DNA from: an uncultured Verrucomicrobiales bacterium
GTDB taxonomy: Bacteria; Verrucomicrobiota; Verrucomicrobiae; Limisphaerales; CANJSG01
NCBI GenBank assembly: GCA_946480965.1
Contig: CAMLMI010000200.1
Coordinates: 1-8,309, forward strand
Length of the DNA: 8,309 nt
Reading direction: 5' to 3'
Shown: in pieces, positions 1 through 7,613 of the stretch
Layout: each line of letters starts with the position of its first letter
Position numbering within the stretch: position 1 is the stretch's first letter
Position numbers and translations under genes: made by a program
Notes under the pieces: generated by a model
Database searches by the model: none
What the model was told of the DNA's origin: nothing
What the model saw: only the letters and a program-made list of their open reading frames with translations

Positions 1-161
1 CGCTCAAGGAAGCGCGAGAAACCCACTATCGCCTGCGTGTGATGGCCGCGACGGACATTTCTCCGTTGGCCCCGCCCGGCGAGCTGGTCAAAGAGTCGGA
101 CGAAATCCGCCGGGTTCTCGGCGCGATTGTCTCCGCCACCAAGGGCACTCGACAGCCCTAG
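1..161 (+). CDS. Four-helix-bundle protein (S23/IVS-type), C-terminal part
   Basis: This is the 3' end of a gene that starts left of the window. The reading frame begins at base 3 and gives 52 residues before TAG. It starts LKEARETHYRLRVMAATD and continues with a hydrophobic/acidic helix (ELVKESDEIRRVLGAIV) and a basic tail. The pattern of a KEARETHYxLR helix, a short turn and an LxxESxEIxxxLxxIV helix matches the last two helices of the four-helix-bundle family. That family was first named for proteins encoded in 23S rRNA intervening sequences. Members are usually about 115-130 aa, so roughly 70 residues lie outside the window. Their molecular role is not established; they occur as small genes dropped between unrelated genes. 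It is on the same strand as livF with a 45-bp gap, so the two may share a transcript. Identification is from family pattern only. Confidence 0.7.
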   Translation, partial: LKEARETHYRLRVMAATDISPLAPPGELVKESDEIRRVLGAIVSATKGTRQP

Positions 162-206
162 CCCATTTTTCATTTCGCATTGGTCCATTTTTAATTCCAC
201 CGCCCC

Positions 207-914
207 GTGCTCGAAGTCCGAAACCTCACCGTTTGCTACGGCGCGATCTCCGCGCTCCACGACGTTTCGCTCAAGGTCGAGGCGGGCGAGATCGTCACGC
301 TCATCGGCGCCAACGGCGCGGGCAAAACGACCACGCTCCGGGCCATCTCCGGGATGTTGAAGCCCAAGTCCGGCCAAGTGCGCTACGAGGGCCGCGACAT
401 CACTGGAGTTCCCCCTCACAAGCTCGTCGGTCAGGGCCTCGCCCATTGTCCGGAAGGACGGATGGTTTTCGCCAATCTCACCGTGCGCGAAAACCTCCAG
501 ATGGGCGCGTATCTCCAGCGCGACAAGAAGGTCATCGCGCGCGAGGAGGAGTTCGTCTTCGCCACCTTCCCCCGGCTGAAGGAACGCGAGGCCCAGCTCG
601 CCGGCACCTTGAGCGGCGGCGAACAGCAGATGCTCGCCATCGGCCGCGCCTTGATGAGCCAGCCGCGCTGCCTGTTGCTGGATGAACCCTCCCTCGGCAT
701 CGCCCCGCTGCTGGTGAAGCTGATCTTCGAGAAGATCGTGGAGCTGAACCGCTCGCGGAAGCTGACCATCCTGCTGGTCGAGCAGAACGCCAATCTCGCG
801 CTGGAGATTTCCCATCGCGGTTACGTTCTGGAAACGGGCCGCATTCTTCTCAGCGACCAAGCCGCCGCCCTCCGCGCTGATCCGAAGGTCCGGGAGGCGT
901 ATCTAGGCGGCTGA
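207..914 (+). CDS. livF: Branched-chain amino acid ABC transporter ATP-binding protein LivF
   Basis: This 235-aa ATPase, normal length for LivF, would power a high-affinity importer of leucine, isoleucine and valine (or related amides) from the cytoplasmic face of the inner membrane. Visible motifs are Walker A GANGAGKTT (residues 34-42), Q-loop region CPEGRMVF (81-88), signature LSGGEQQM (135-142) and Walker B CLLLDEPS (155-162). The switch position is VEQNAN, with Gln where most ABC ATPases have His; this is normal for LivF. The protein ends AYLGG, a typical LivF terminus. The start is GTG at 207, because the conserved N-terminus (LEVRNLTVCYG) begins right after it. No Shine-Dalgarno sequence is visible upstream. 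Partners livG, livH, livM and a binding protein are not in the window and may lie to the left. Urea or amide transporters of the UrtE type are a less likely alternative. Confidence 0.9.
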   Translation: MLEVRNLTVCYGAISALHDVSLKVEAGEIVTLIGANGAGKTTTLRAISGMLKPKSGQVRYEGRDITGVPPHKLVGQGLAHCPEGRMVFANLTVRENLQMGAYLQRDKKVIAREEEFVFATFPRLKEREAQLAGTLSGGEQQMLAIGRALMSQPRCLLLDEPSLGIAPLLVKLIFEKIVELNRSRKLTILLVEQNANLALEISHRGYVLETGRILLSDQAAALRADPKVREAYLGG

Positions 915-924
915 TCAGCCGCTC

Positions 925-997
925 ATCCTCGTCTTCGTCCTCATCCTCGTCTTCCTCCTTTTCCGCCGTTTTTGAAGACGAGGACGAAGAGGAGGAT
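925..997. repeat. Polypyrimidine/polypurine inverted repeat downstream of livF
   Basis: The left arm (925-954) is a pyrimidine-rich run of TCCTCG/TCTTCG-like hexamers. The right arm (974-997) is nearly its reverse complement. Bases 925-942 pair with 980-997 with one mismatch, and 949-954 pair with 974-979. Bases 943-948 form a 6-nt bulge, and a T-rich loop of 19 nt (955-973) separates the arms. It starts 11 bp after the livF stop, so it could end or stabilise the livF transcript. It has no U-run after the stem, so it is not a standard intrinsic terminator. The strand asymmetry could also favour triplex DNA. Confidence 0.7.
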
Positions 998-1094
998 TGG
1001 AGGGTCGCGTGACATTCCCCCGCGAGCCCGGTCTGACCCGAATACATGCCGTCGCCACTGCACCGCCTGCCATCGCGCAGCCAACCGGTCGGCG

Positions 1095-1149
1095 GGGATA
1101 GTTTTCTGAAACCAATCGGAGGCCCCGGGGTTTCCAGAAAACATGTCCC
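1095..1149. repeat. Long imperfect hairpin 64 bp upstream of the tolC gene
   Basis: The left arm is 1095-1113, with core GTTTTCTGAAACC. The right arm is 1129-1149, with core GGTTTCCAGAAAAC. They pair over about 19 bp, including one T-G wobble, with single-base bulges at 1134 and 1143. The loop is 15 nt (1114-1128) and GC-rich. It lies between livF and the efflux operon. It could be a regulator-binding dyad, a structured leader element or an old interspersed repeat. No U-run follows it, so terminator function is not supported. Confidence 0.7.
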
Positions 1150-1213
1150 GGATCGCATCCAAGTTTGAACATTTCGCCGCCCCGCAGCGTCCACCAGCCA
1201 TCTCTCCGGGAGA

Positions 1214-2878
1214 ATGAAGGCCACCTTCCAAGCAGCGTTGTCGGCGTCGTTGATCGCCGGGGTCGCCGCCGCGCTCTGCGGCTGCTCCGCCGCACACTAC
1301 AAGCAATCGGCCGACGACGAGGCCTACCGGGCGCTCTACGGCAAGACGGACCAGGTGCGGAACAGCGAACCGGACTTCAGCATCGAGCAGACCAACCGCG
1401 TGGTGCTGGACCCTTTGCCGATCCGGACAGAGCCCCCGGATTTCCTCGGGCTGGAGGACGGCTTGGCGGAGGTCGGCGCGCACATCGTCTCGCTGGACGA
1501 GGCGCTGAAGCTCGCGGTGCGGCACAACCGCTCCTATCAGTCGCGCAAGGAAGGGCTCTACCTCTCCGCGCTCAGCCTCACGCTGGCCCGGCACCGCTTC
1601 ACCCCGATCTTTTCCGGAAATGTCGCCGCCGAAACCCAGAAGCGGGTGGACGACCTCGTGGACGACCAGACGGTGAGCGTGGGCGGCGGAGTGGGCGCGG
1701 ATTGGCTGGTCCGGGACGTGGGCCGGATCTCGACGGCGTTCACCACGGATTTTCTCCGCTTCCTCACCGGCGACCCGCGTTCGGTGACGTCGTCCCGCTT
1801 GGGCGCGACCTTCAGCCGTCCGCTGCTGCGCAACGCCGGGTTCAAGGCCGAGATCGAGGCGCTCACGCAGGCCGAGCGGAACCTGCTCTACGACCTGCGG
1901 GACTTCACCCAGTTCCGGAAGGATTTCAGCGTCCAGATCGCCTCCGCCTACTACGGCATCCTTGGCCAGCGCGACAGCGTCCGGAACAGCTTCCTCAATC
2001 TCCAGAGCTCCAGCACGAATGCCGCCCGCACCCGCGCCCTCGCCGCCGAGGGCCGCGTGACGCAGGCGGACCTGGGCCGACTGGAGCAGCAGGAGCTGGA
2101 CGCCGAGAACCGCTGGACCAGCGCCGTGCGCGACTACAAGCGGCGTTTGGACGAGTTCAAGCTGACCCAGCTCGGCGTGCCCGTGACGGTCAACCTCGTG
2201 CTGGACGACGCCGACCTGGCCGCGCTGCGCATCGACCACCCGACGCTCGACCTCGACGAGTCGATCACCATCGCGTTGGAGGCCCGGCTGGACTTCATGA
2301 ACGTGAAGGACCAGCACGACGACGCCGTGCGCAGCGTCGAACTGGCCCGGAATTTCCTCAAGCCGCAGGTCGATCTCGTGGCCACCGCCGAGATGAACAG
2401 CGGCGGCGCGCGCGGCGGCGGCCTGAACCTGCCGACCACCGACCACTACAGCTGGAGCGCGGGGCTCGACGTCGATCTGCCCTTCGACCGGAAGTCCGAG
2501 CGCAATTCCTACCGCAGCGCGCTCATCCAGGAGAAGCGCTCCGCCCGCGAGGTCGAACAGGCCGAGGACGGCATCCGGCTCGACGTGCGCGAGAGCTGGC
2601 GAACGCTCGACCAGGCCAAGCGCAGCTACGAGATCAGCGAGCTGGGCGTGAAGATCGCCGAGCGCCGCGTGGAGGAGCAGTCCATCCTGTCCGACCTGGG
2701 CCGGGCCAAAGCGCAGGACCAAGTGGACGCCCAGAACGATTTGAACTCCGCCAAGAACGCTCGCACCCAGGCGCTCGTGACCCATTCCATCGCGCGGCTC
2801 CAGTTCTGGAACAACATGGGCATTCTCTACATCAAGGACAACGGACGCTGGGAGGAGATGAACAATGTCGGCCAATAA
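1214..2878 (+). CDS. TolC-family outer-membrane efflux lipoprotein
   Basis: This 554-aa protein would form the outer-membrane channel and periplasmic helical barrel of a tripartite exporter. The N-terminus is a lipoprotein signal: Met-Lys start, hydrophobic core (residues 7-20) and lipobox LCGC with the acylated Cys at 24. Cys at the -2 position is tolerated but less common. After a linker, the outer-membrane efflux repeats start near residue 93 (SLDEALKLAVRHN), and long helical segments follow in both halves (about 190-300 and 345-540). Length is near the upper end for the family. The start is ATG 1214, because the signal peptide follows at once. The only SD-like sequence (GGGAG, 1208-1212) is a single base from the start and so poorly placed. 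The end overlaps the next gene by 14 nt, which argues for one operon and a channel dedicated to this pump. The family is clear; the substrate is unknown. Confidence 0.88.
   Translation: MKATFQAALSASLIAGVAAALCGCSAAHYKQSADDEAYRALYGKTDQVRNSEPDFSIEQTNRVVLDPLPIRTEPPDFLGLEDGLAEVGAHIVSLDEALKLAVRHNRSYQSRKEGLYLSALSLTLARHRFTPIFSGNVAAETQKRVDDLVDDQTVSVGGGVGADWLVRDVGRISTAFTTDFLRFLTGDPRSVTSSRLGATFSRPLLRNAGFKAEIEALTQAERNLLYDLRDFTQFRKDFSVQIASAYYGILGQRDSVRNSFLNLQSSSTNAARTRALAAEGRVTQADLGRLEQQELDAENRWTSAVRDYKRRLDEFKLTQLGVPVTVNLVLDDADLAALRIDHPTLDLDESITIALEARLDFMNVKDQHDDAVRSVELARNFLKPQVDLVATAEMNSGGARGGGLNLPTTDHYSWSAGLDVDLPFDRKSERNSYRSALIQEKRSAREVEQAEDGIRLDVRESWRTLDQAKRSYEISELGVKIAERRVEEQSILSDLGRAKAQDQVDAQNDLNSAKNARTQALVTHSIARLQFWNNMGILYIKDNGRWEEMNNVGQ
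2851..2857 (+). promoter_or_regulatory. Ribosome binding site of the HlyD-family adaptor gene
   Basis: GGAGGAG lies inside the end of the tolC gene, 7 nt before ATG 2865. It is the strongest Shine-Dalgarno sequence in the operon and fixes the adaptor start at 2865 rather than at the later in-frame ATG at residue 8. Confidence 0.75.
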
Positions 2879-4801
2879 CACCCCCATGAAGGACTTCGTG
2901 AAACGGCAGCCGCGTTGGCGCATCGCGCTCGCCGCCGCGGGACTCGTCACCGTCGGCTGGCTGCTCTTCCGGGGCGGCGACGGCGACTCCATCCGCTCCG
3001 CCACCTACGCCGCGCGCCGGGGGCCGTTGAACATCAGCGTGCTCGAAGGCGGCAGCCTCCAGGCGATGGAATCGCAGCAGATCAAGTGCGAGGTCCGCGT
3101 CGGCTACCAAGGCACGAAGATCCTCCGCATCGTGGAGGAGGGCTACCTCGTGACCGACGAGGACGTGAAGAATGGCAAGGTGCTGGTGGAGCTGGACGCC
3201 TCGGAGATCGAGACCCAGATGGTCCAGCAGGAGATCCAGTTCCAGTCCGCCGCCGCCAGCTTCACCGACGCCCAGCAGAACTACGAGATCCAGCGCAACC
3301 AGAACGTCAGCGACATCAAGGCCGCCGAGCAGAAGGTCCGCTTCGCCCGGATGGACTTCGACAAGTTCCTAGGCGAGGACGTGGCCGAGGAGCTGGTCCG
3401 CAAATACGACCTGGACAAGCCGGTCCTGCTGCCGGTCCTCCAGAAGACCGAATCGGCCCTGCCGCCCGGTGCCGGCACCGACGGCCCATCCGCCAACCGC
3501 ACGCTGCGCATGGTCGCGGACCCTCCCCTCCAGGCCGGAGCCATGCGCGAGCTGCGGATGCCGCCGCCCGAGGGAGCCCTGCCCTCCCCCGGTCCCGGCC
3601 AGGCTCCGTTGACCGCCGCCGCCCCCGTTGCTTCACCGGAGGAACAGCCCGAGCCCCCGACCGAAACGCCCAAGACCGTGGTCATCGACTTCCTGCCCTA
3701 CGCCGATCTGGAAAAGCTCGGCGACGGCGAAGCCAAACAGCGCCTGCGCAAGCTGCTGGACGATCTCCAGGTCGCGGAGAAGGAGTTGAACCAGGCCACC
3801 AACACCCTCAGCGGCACCCAGCGCCTCTTGGAGAAAGGTTTCGTCACCCGCAACGACTGGGAGCGCGACGAGATCGCCTGGAACAGCGCCCGGTTGAAGG
3901 TGCAGACCGCCGTGACCGCCAAGAAGCTGTATCTGCAATACGAGTTCGTGAAGGCCGCCGAGGAGGCGCTCTCCAAGTATTCCGAAGCCGTCCGCGAACT
4001 GGACCGGGCCAAGAAGGCCGCCGTCTCCAAGATCGCCCAGTCCGAGGCCCGCCTGCGCTCCGCCGAGGCCCAATACAACGTCCAGCTCCGCCGCCGCAAC
4101 GACTTGGCCGAGCAGAAGGCCAAGTGCGTCATCCCCGCCACCAAGCCCGGCCTCGTCGTCTATGGCGGCGGCCGCGACGACGGCATCTACTACGGCGACC
4201 AGGAACGCATCCGCGAAGGCGCGACCGTCCGCGAGCGCCAGGCCATCATCACCATCCCGAACCTCAACCGGATGGAGGTCAGCGTTAAGATCCACGAGAG
4301 CTACATCAAGAAGGTGAAGAAGGGCCAAAAGGCCAAGGTCACGATCGACGCCTTCCCCGACCAGATCCTCGAGGCCGAGGTGAACAAGGTCGCCGTCCTC
4401 CCCGATTCGCAGAACCGCTGGATGAACCCCGACCTCAAGGTTTACATCACCGACCTCGCCATCGTCGGCACGCACGACTGGGTCAAACCCGGCATGAGCG
4501 CCAAGGTCGAGATCGTCGTGGACCGCCTCGACGACGTCGTCCAGATCCCCGTCCAAGCCGTTGTCTCCGAGGGCACGCAACAGGTCTGCTACATCGACAC
4601 CGGCTACAAGACCGAGAAGCGCGTCGTCACGACCGGCCAGTTCAACGACGAGTTCATCGAGATCGTCTCCGGGCTCAAGGAAGGCGAGAAGGTGCTGCTG
4701 CGTCCGCCCGCGCTCCCGCCCGAACACCTCGAAGCGCCGCCGGCCCAATCGGAGAAACCCGCCGAGGGCAAGCCGACCTCGGTCGCCAAGACCGGCAACG
4801 C

Positions 4802-4805
<4 letters not shown>
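2865..4805 (+). CDS. HlyD/MacA-type periplasmic adaptor of an ABC efflux pump, unusually long
   Basis: At 646 aa this adaptor would join the inner-membrane ABC exporter to the TolC channel across the periplasm. It is much longer than typical MacA (about 370 aa). It has one N-terminal membrane anchor (residues 18-35) after a basic start. Lipoyl/barrel-sandwich half-domains flank the helical part (about 52-112 and 440-465). Charged Gln/Glu/Lys-rich coiled-coil helices span about 112-165 and 290-440. The beta-barrel is about 466-530 (MEVSVKIHESYIKKVKKGQ), and the membrane-proximal domain is about 555-620 (VVQIPVQAVVSEGTQQVCYI). A Pro/Ala-rich linker splits the first helix region at about 198-270. 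The C-terminal tail (about 626-646) is also Pro/Lys/Glu-rich. It overlaps the tolC gene by 14 nt and the ATPase gene by 4 nt. The family call is secure. Whether the linker is a normal lineage trait cannot be judged here. Confidence 0.88.
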
Positions 4806-5498
<693 letters not shown>

Positions 5499-5512
<14 letters not shown>

Positions 5513-6815
5513 ATCCACCGCCCGTTCCCGCCGCTGGCTGCGACTGAAGCGCGCCTTCCGCCTCGGCCTGAAGAGCCTTTGGCTGCATCGCCTGCGGTCC
5601 CTGCTCACCGTCATGGGCATCGTCTTCGGCGTCTGCTCCGTCATCGCCATGCTCGCCATCGGCGAGGGCGCGAGCCACGAGGCCCAGGAGGCGATCAAGA
5701 ACCTCGGCAGCCAGAACATCATCGTCCGCAGCGCCAAGCCGCCCGAGGACCAGAAGGTTTCCGGCCAGGGCGACCAGAGCCGCGTGCTCCAATACGGCAT
5801 CACCTACAAGGACGTGCAGCGCATCCGCGCCACCATCCCCGGCGTGACCGTCCTCATGCCCGCCCGCATCATGAGCGACGATGTCTGGCACATCAGCCGC
5901 CGCCTCGGCAGCGAGATCGTCGGCACCGTGCCTTGGTATCCCCAGCTCCGGAACCGGAAGATGGCCGCCGGCCGGTTCTTCACCGAGGGCGAGATGGACA
6001 AGAAATCCCCCGTCTGCGTCCTCGGCACGGAACTGGCCAAGGCGTTGTTCCCCCTCACCTCCCCCCTCGGCCGCGACGTCCGCGTCGGCAGCACCTACTA
6101 CAGCGTCGTCGGCGTCATCGAACCGCCCAGCAAGGCGCTCCAGCAGGACGACGGACTCGGCGGCAGCGGCTCGAGCCGGGGCGAGATGTTCATCCCGCTG
6201 GAAACCGCCCGCCTCCGCTACGGCGACATCGTCATGAACCGCCGGGGCAGCAGCCGCGAGGTCGAGCGCGTCGAGCTCCACGAAGTCACCGTGAAGGTCG
6301 AGTCCACCGATTCCGTCGCCTCCGTCGCCGAGGCCGTGAAACAGGTGATGGAACACACCCACAAGAAGAAGGACTACGAAGTCGTCGTCCCGCTCGACCT
6401 CCTCCGGGAGAAGGAACGCACCAAGCGGATCTTCAACATCGTCCTCGGCTCCATCGCCGCCATCTCCCTCGTCGTCGGCGGCATCGGCATCATGAACATC
6501 ATGCTCGCCACCGTGACCGAGCGCACCCGCGAGATCGGCATCCGCCGCGCCCTCGGAGCGCGCCGCCGCGACATCGTCACGCAGTTCCTCGTCGAGACCG
6601 TGATCCTCTCCGGCGCGGGCGGCATCCTCGGCGTCGCCCTCGGCGTGCTCGTGCCCCTGATCGTCACGCGCTTCGCGGACATGAAGACCATCGTCACCTT
6701 CTGGTCCCCTGCCCTCGCCTTCACCATCTCCGCATTGGTCGGCGTCGTCTTCGGCATCTACCCCGCCCTCCGTGCCGCCAAGATGGACCCCGTGGAAGCC
6801 CTCCGCCACGAGTAG
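5499..6815 (+). CDS. MacB-type ABC transporter permease (MacB_PCD plus FtsX domains)
   Basis: This 438-aa inner-membrane permease partners the preceding ATPase. A basic N-terminal segment is followed by TM1 (about residues 33-53, LRSLLTVMGIVFGVCSVIAM). A large periplasmic domain spans about 54-308. Three TM helices in the FtsX domain lie at about 311-337, 363-388 and 403-423. Between TM2 and TM3 is the conserved cytoplasmic stretch TERTREIGIRRALGARRRDI, which contacts the ATPase in this family. The C-terminus PVEALRHE is also typical. The chosen start is ATG 5499, overlapping the ATPase gene by 14 nt. An in-frame TTG at 5490 would add three residues but is less likely. It is the last gene of the operon and is followed by a convergent gene set. 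The architecture is a split version of MacB, which carries ATPase and permease in one chain. Confidence 0.9.
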
Positions 6816-6882
6816 CCGCCCCCGGCAGCGCAGACAGGCAATCTGCCGTGTCGCCGGCTGCCAGTCGGCACTACGGGCGCCA
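6816..6882. repeat. Short intergenic stretch with repeat-like GC-rich sequence
   Basis: This lies between the permease stop and the distal lysS-tail copy. It contains TGCCG (6844-6848) and CGGCA (6866-6870) as a 5-bp inverted repeat around GCCGGC, and reads like a degenerate interspersed palindrome. It sits between convergent transcripts, but no U-run is present, so no intrinsic terminator is called. Assignment to a repeat family would need a genome-wide search. Confidence 0.3.
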
Positions 6883-6974
6883 CGTCACTTCGGGCGCATC
6901 TGGGGGAAGAGGATGACGTCGCGGATGCTTTCCTGGCCGAGGAGCATCATGCAGAGGCGGTCGATGCCGGTGCC
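6883..6974 (-). repeat. Distal duplicate of the lysS 3' end (copy A)
   Basis: These 92 bp match 7668-7759, the true end of lysS, with one mismatch (G at 6970 against A at 7755). The first 87 bp are identical. The match begins 2 nt beyond the lysS stop codon and breaks off inside the GIGIGIDR motif codons. In the lysS frame it encodes the last 29 residues up to PQMRPK and the stop, with one Ile changed to Thr. The offset between the two copies is 785 bp, and the hicBA-like pair lies between them. Confidence 0.95.
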
Positions 6975-6992
6975 ACGCCCCCGACGCTCCAT
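6885..6992 (-). pseudogene. 35-codon ORF carrying the LysS C-terminal tail
   Basis: Reading leftwards from ATG 6992, this frame encodes eight unrelated residues (MERRGRGT) and then the last 27 residues of LysS, from GIDRL to PQMRPK, ending at the duplicated lysS stop. A GGGAG sequence (7001-7005 on the complement) sits 8 nt before the ATG, and the ORF begins 25 bp after the hicA stop. It could therefore be translated as a third gene of the toxin-antitoxin operon. The simplest reading is a displaced lysS fragment with a chance start codon. A 27-residue tail has the final part of class II motif 3 but no complete catalytic or fold unit, so enzymatic activity is not expected. Confidence 0.4.
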
Positions 6993-7017
6993 CTGTCGCG
7001 CTCCCGGCAAATCGTTT

Positions 7018-7260
7018 TCACAGGCCCAGCAACCGCACCAATTCCTCGACTGTTACCCGATGGTGGGTCGCCACGTCTTTGACGATTCCGTGAAAGGTGC
7101 CGAGCTTCATCGGGTTGTGGTCGGGAATGACGACATGATGTTCGCCGTTCCGTTGTGTCGTGTAGCGCCTGTGCGATCCACGCTGGCGGGTGGGCTCGTA
7201 TCCCAGAACGCGGAGGGCTTTGCCCAAGTCGGCTCCGGACACATCCCGCGGCAGTTTCAT
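7018..7260 (-). CDS. hicA: HicA-family mRNA interferase toxin
   Basis: This is an 80-aa protein, normal size for HicA toxins, which adopt a small dsRNA-binding-like fold and cleave mRNA in the cytoplasm. It opens [20 protein letters not shown], the usual helix 1 region. The core is [11 protein letters not shown], with the catalytic-type His at residue 30 in the Gly-Ser-His motif. [16 protein letters not shown] then forms the conserved strand and turn, and a C-terminal helix follows ([12 protein letters not shown]). No active-site change is visible, so it looks intact. Its ATG overlaps the stop of the upstream antitoxin gene as ATGA (7257-7260), which implies coupled translation. The order is antitoxin first, toxin second; many hicAB loci have the reverse order. 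It reads toward the efflux operon, opposite to it. Confidence 0.85.
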   Translation of the reverse strand: MKLPRDVSGADLGKALRVLGYEPTRQRGSHRRYTTQRNGEHHVVIPDHNPMKLGTFHGIVKDVATHHRVTVEELVRLLGL

Positions 7261-7475
7261 CGGGCCAAGACTTCGTCGCGGACAAAATGCAGCCGGATGA
7301 CCTTGGGGGCGGAAGCGTCGTCGTCGAAGTAGCAGTCGGCGGCTTCGCGGACATTGCGGCGCAACTCCTCCAACGAGTCGGCCTCGGTGAAAATGGAATG
7401 GCCGAGCGCCCGCGCCGTGTAGCCGCCGTCCGCATCGTCCTCGCGCACTTCAAAGATGACTTCACTTTCGGCCAT
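7257..7475 (-). CDS. Short HicB-like antitoxin
   Basis: This is a 72-aa acidic protein with the partial-RNase-H-like HicB pattern: a VIFEVREDDADGGYTARALG strand pair, TEADSLEELRRNVREAADCYF as the helix, and PKVIRLHFVRDEVLA at the end. It would bind and neutralise the HicA toxin encoded immediately downstream (4-nt overlap). It ends after the RNase-H-like part. The C-terminal HTH or ribbon-helix-helix DNA-binding domain of full-length HicB (usually 110 aa or more in total) is missing, so autorepression is doubtful. The start chosen is ATG 7475, because homologues begin just before the xEVIFEV strand. An upstream in-frame TTG at 7511 would place the start inside the -35 element. No SD is visible; see the promoter. 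Proteins like this are sometimes labelled 2-oxoisovalerate dehydrogenase in databases, which the sequence does not support. Confidence 0.75.
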   Translation of the reverse strand: MAESEVIFEVREDDADGGYTARALGHSIFTEADSLEELRRNVREAADCYFDDDASAPKVIRLHFVRDEVLAR

Positions 7476-7481
7476 GCGCGC

Positions 7482-7511
7482 AAAATAGGTTTCGGGGCGC
7501 GGCCGGGTCAA
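7482..7511 (-). promoter_or_regulatory. Sigma70-like promoter of the hicB-like/hicA pair
   Basis: On the complement, TTGACC (7506-7511) and TATTTT (7482-7487) are separated by 18 bp. The -35 matches the consensus at 5 of 6 positions and the -10 at 4 of 6. The -10 ends only 6 nt before ATG 7475, so transcription would begin at or next to the start codon, giving a leaderless or nearly leaderless mRNA. That agrees with the lack of an SD sequence. The -35 begins 2 bp from the end of the 24-bp lysS-tail copy. Confidence 0.55.
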
Positions 7512-7513
7512 TG

Positions 7514-7537
7514 GTCACTTCGGGCGCATCTGGGGGA
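7514..7537 (-). repeat. 24-bp copy of the lysS 3' end (copy C)
   Basis: These 24 bp are identical to 7669-7692 (the end of lysS) and to 6884-6907 (copy A). In the lysS frame they cover the codons for PQMRPK, the stop codon and 1 nt after it. Copy C lies directly upstream of the hicB-like promoter. With copy A it forms direct repeats flanking the toxin-antitoxin pair, 630 bp apart start to start. Confidence 0.9.
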
Positions 7538-7539
7538 CA

Positions 7540-7568
7540 GCAAGGACGGGCGCTGCGCTGGTCCTTGC
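7540..7568. repeat. Hairpin 1 between lysS and the toxin-antitoxin pair
   Basis: GCAAGGAC (7540-7547) and GTCCTTGC (7561-7568) form a perfect 8-bp stem around a 13-nt GC-rich loop. It is the outermost of three adjacent palindromes in the 130-bp spacer. No U-run follows on either side. Confidence 0.7.
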
Positions 7569-7577
7569 CGGAAGATG

Positions 7578-7599
7578 GGGCGGCGCGGCAACGCCGCCC
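7578..7599. repeat. Hairpin 2, GGGCGGCG palindrome
   Basis: GGGCGGCG (7578-7585) and CGCCGCCC (7592-7599) form a perfect 8-bp all-GC stem with a 6-nt loop CGGCAA. The size and composition fit a REP-like extragenic palindrome. Family membership is not testable from one copy. Confidence 0.75.
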
Positions 7600-7613
7600 T
7601 ACCAACCATGGTG

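Larger units (their letters stand above)
915..1213. other. Gene-free stretch between livF and the efflux operon
   Basis: No credible gene is seen in these 299 bases on either strand. The open frames here are either low-complexity (Asp/Glu or Ser runs produced by the GAGGAC-like tract) or antisense to the tolC gene. The stretch contains two large inverted repeats, listed separately, at 925-997 and 1095-1149. It should also hold the promoter of the efflux operon. I looked for a -35/-10 pair; TTGAAC at 1165-1170 has no acceptable -10 at the right distance, so none is called. Confidence 0.6.

Noticed and set aside
1165..1170. TTGAAC as a -35 element for the efflux operon
   Set aside because: No -10-like hexamer is found 16-19 bp downstream; the sequence there is GC-rich.
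941..3004. 687-codon open frame on the - strand
   Set aside because: It is antisense to the tolC gene in GC-rich DNA, is rich in Val/Leu/Ala/Gly/Arg with no recognisable domain, and covers a gene with clear family motifs and a signal peptide.
7257..7511. TTG start giving an 84-aa antitoxin, and a 2-oxoisovalerate dehydrogenase label
   Set aside because: The TTG overlaps the -35 element and the 12 added residues do not look like family sequence. The protein is far too short for a dehydrogenase subunit and fits the HicB pattern.
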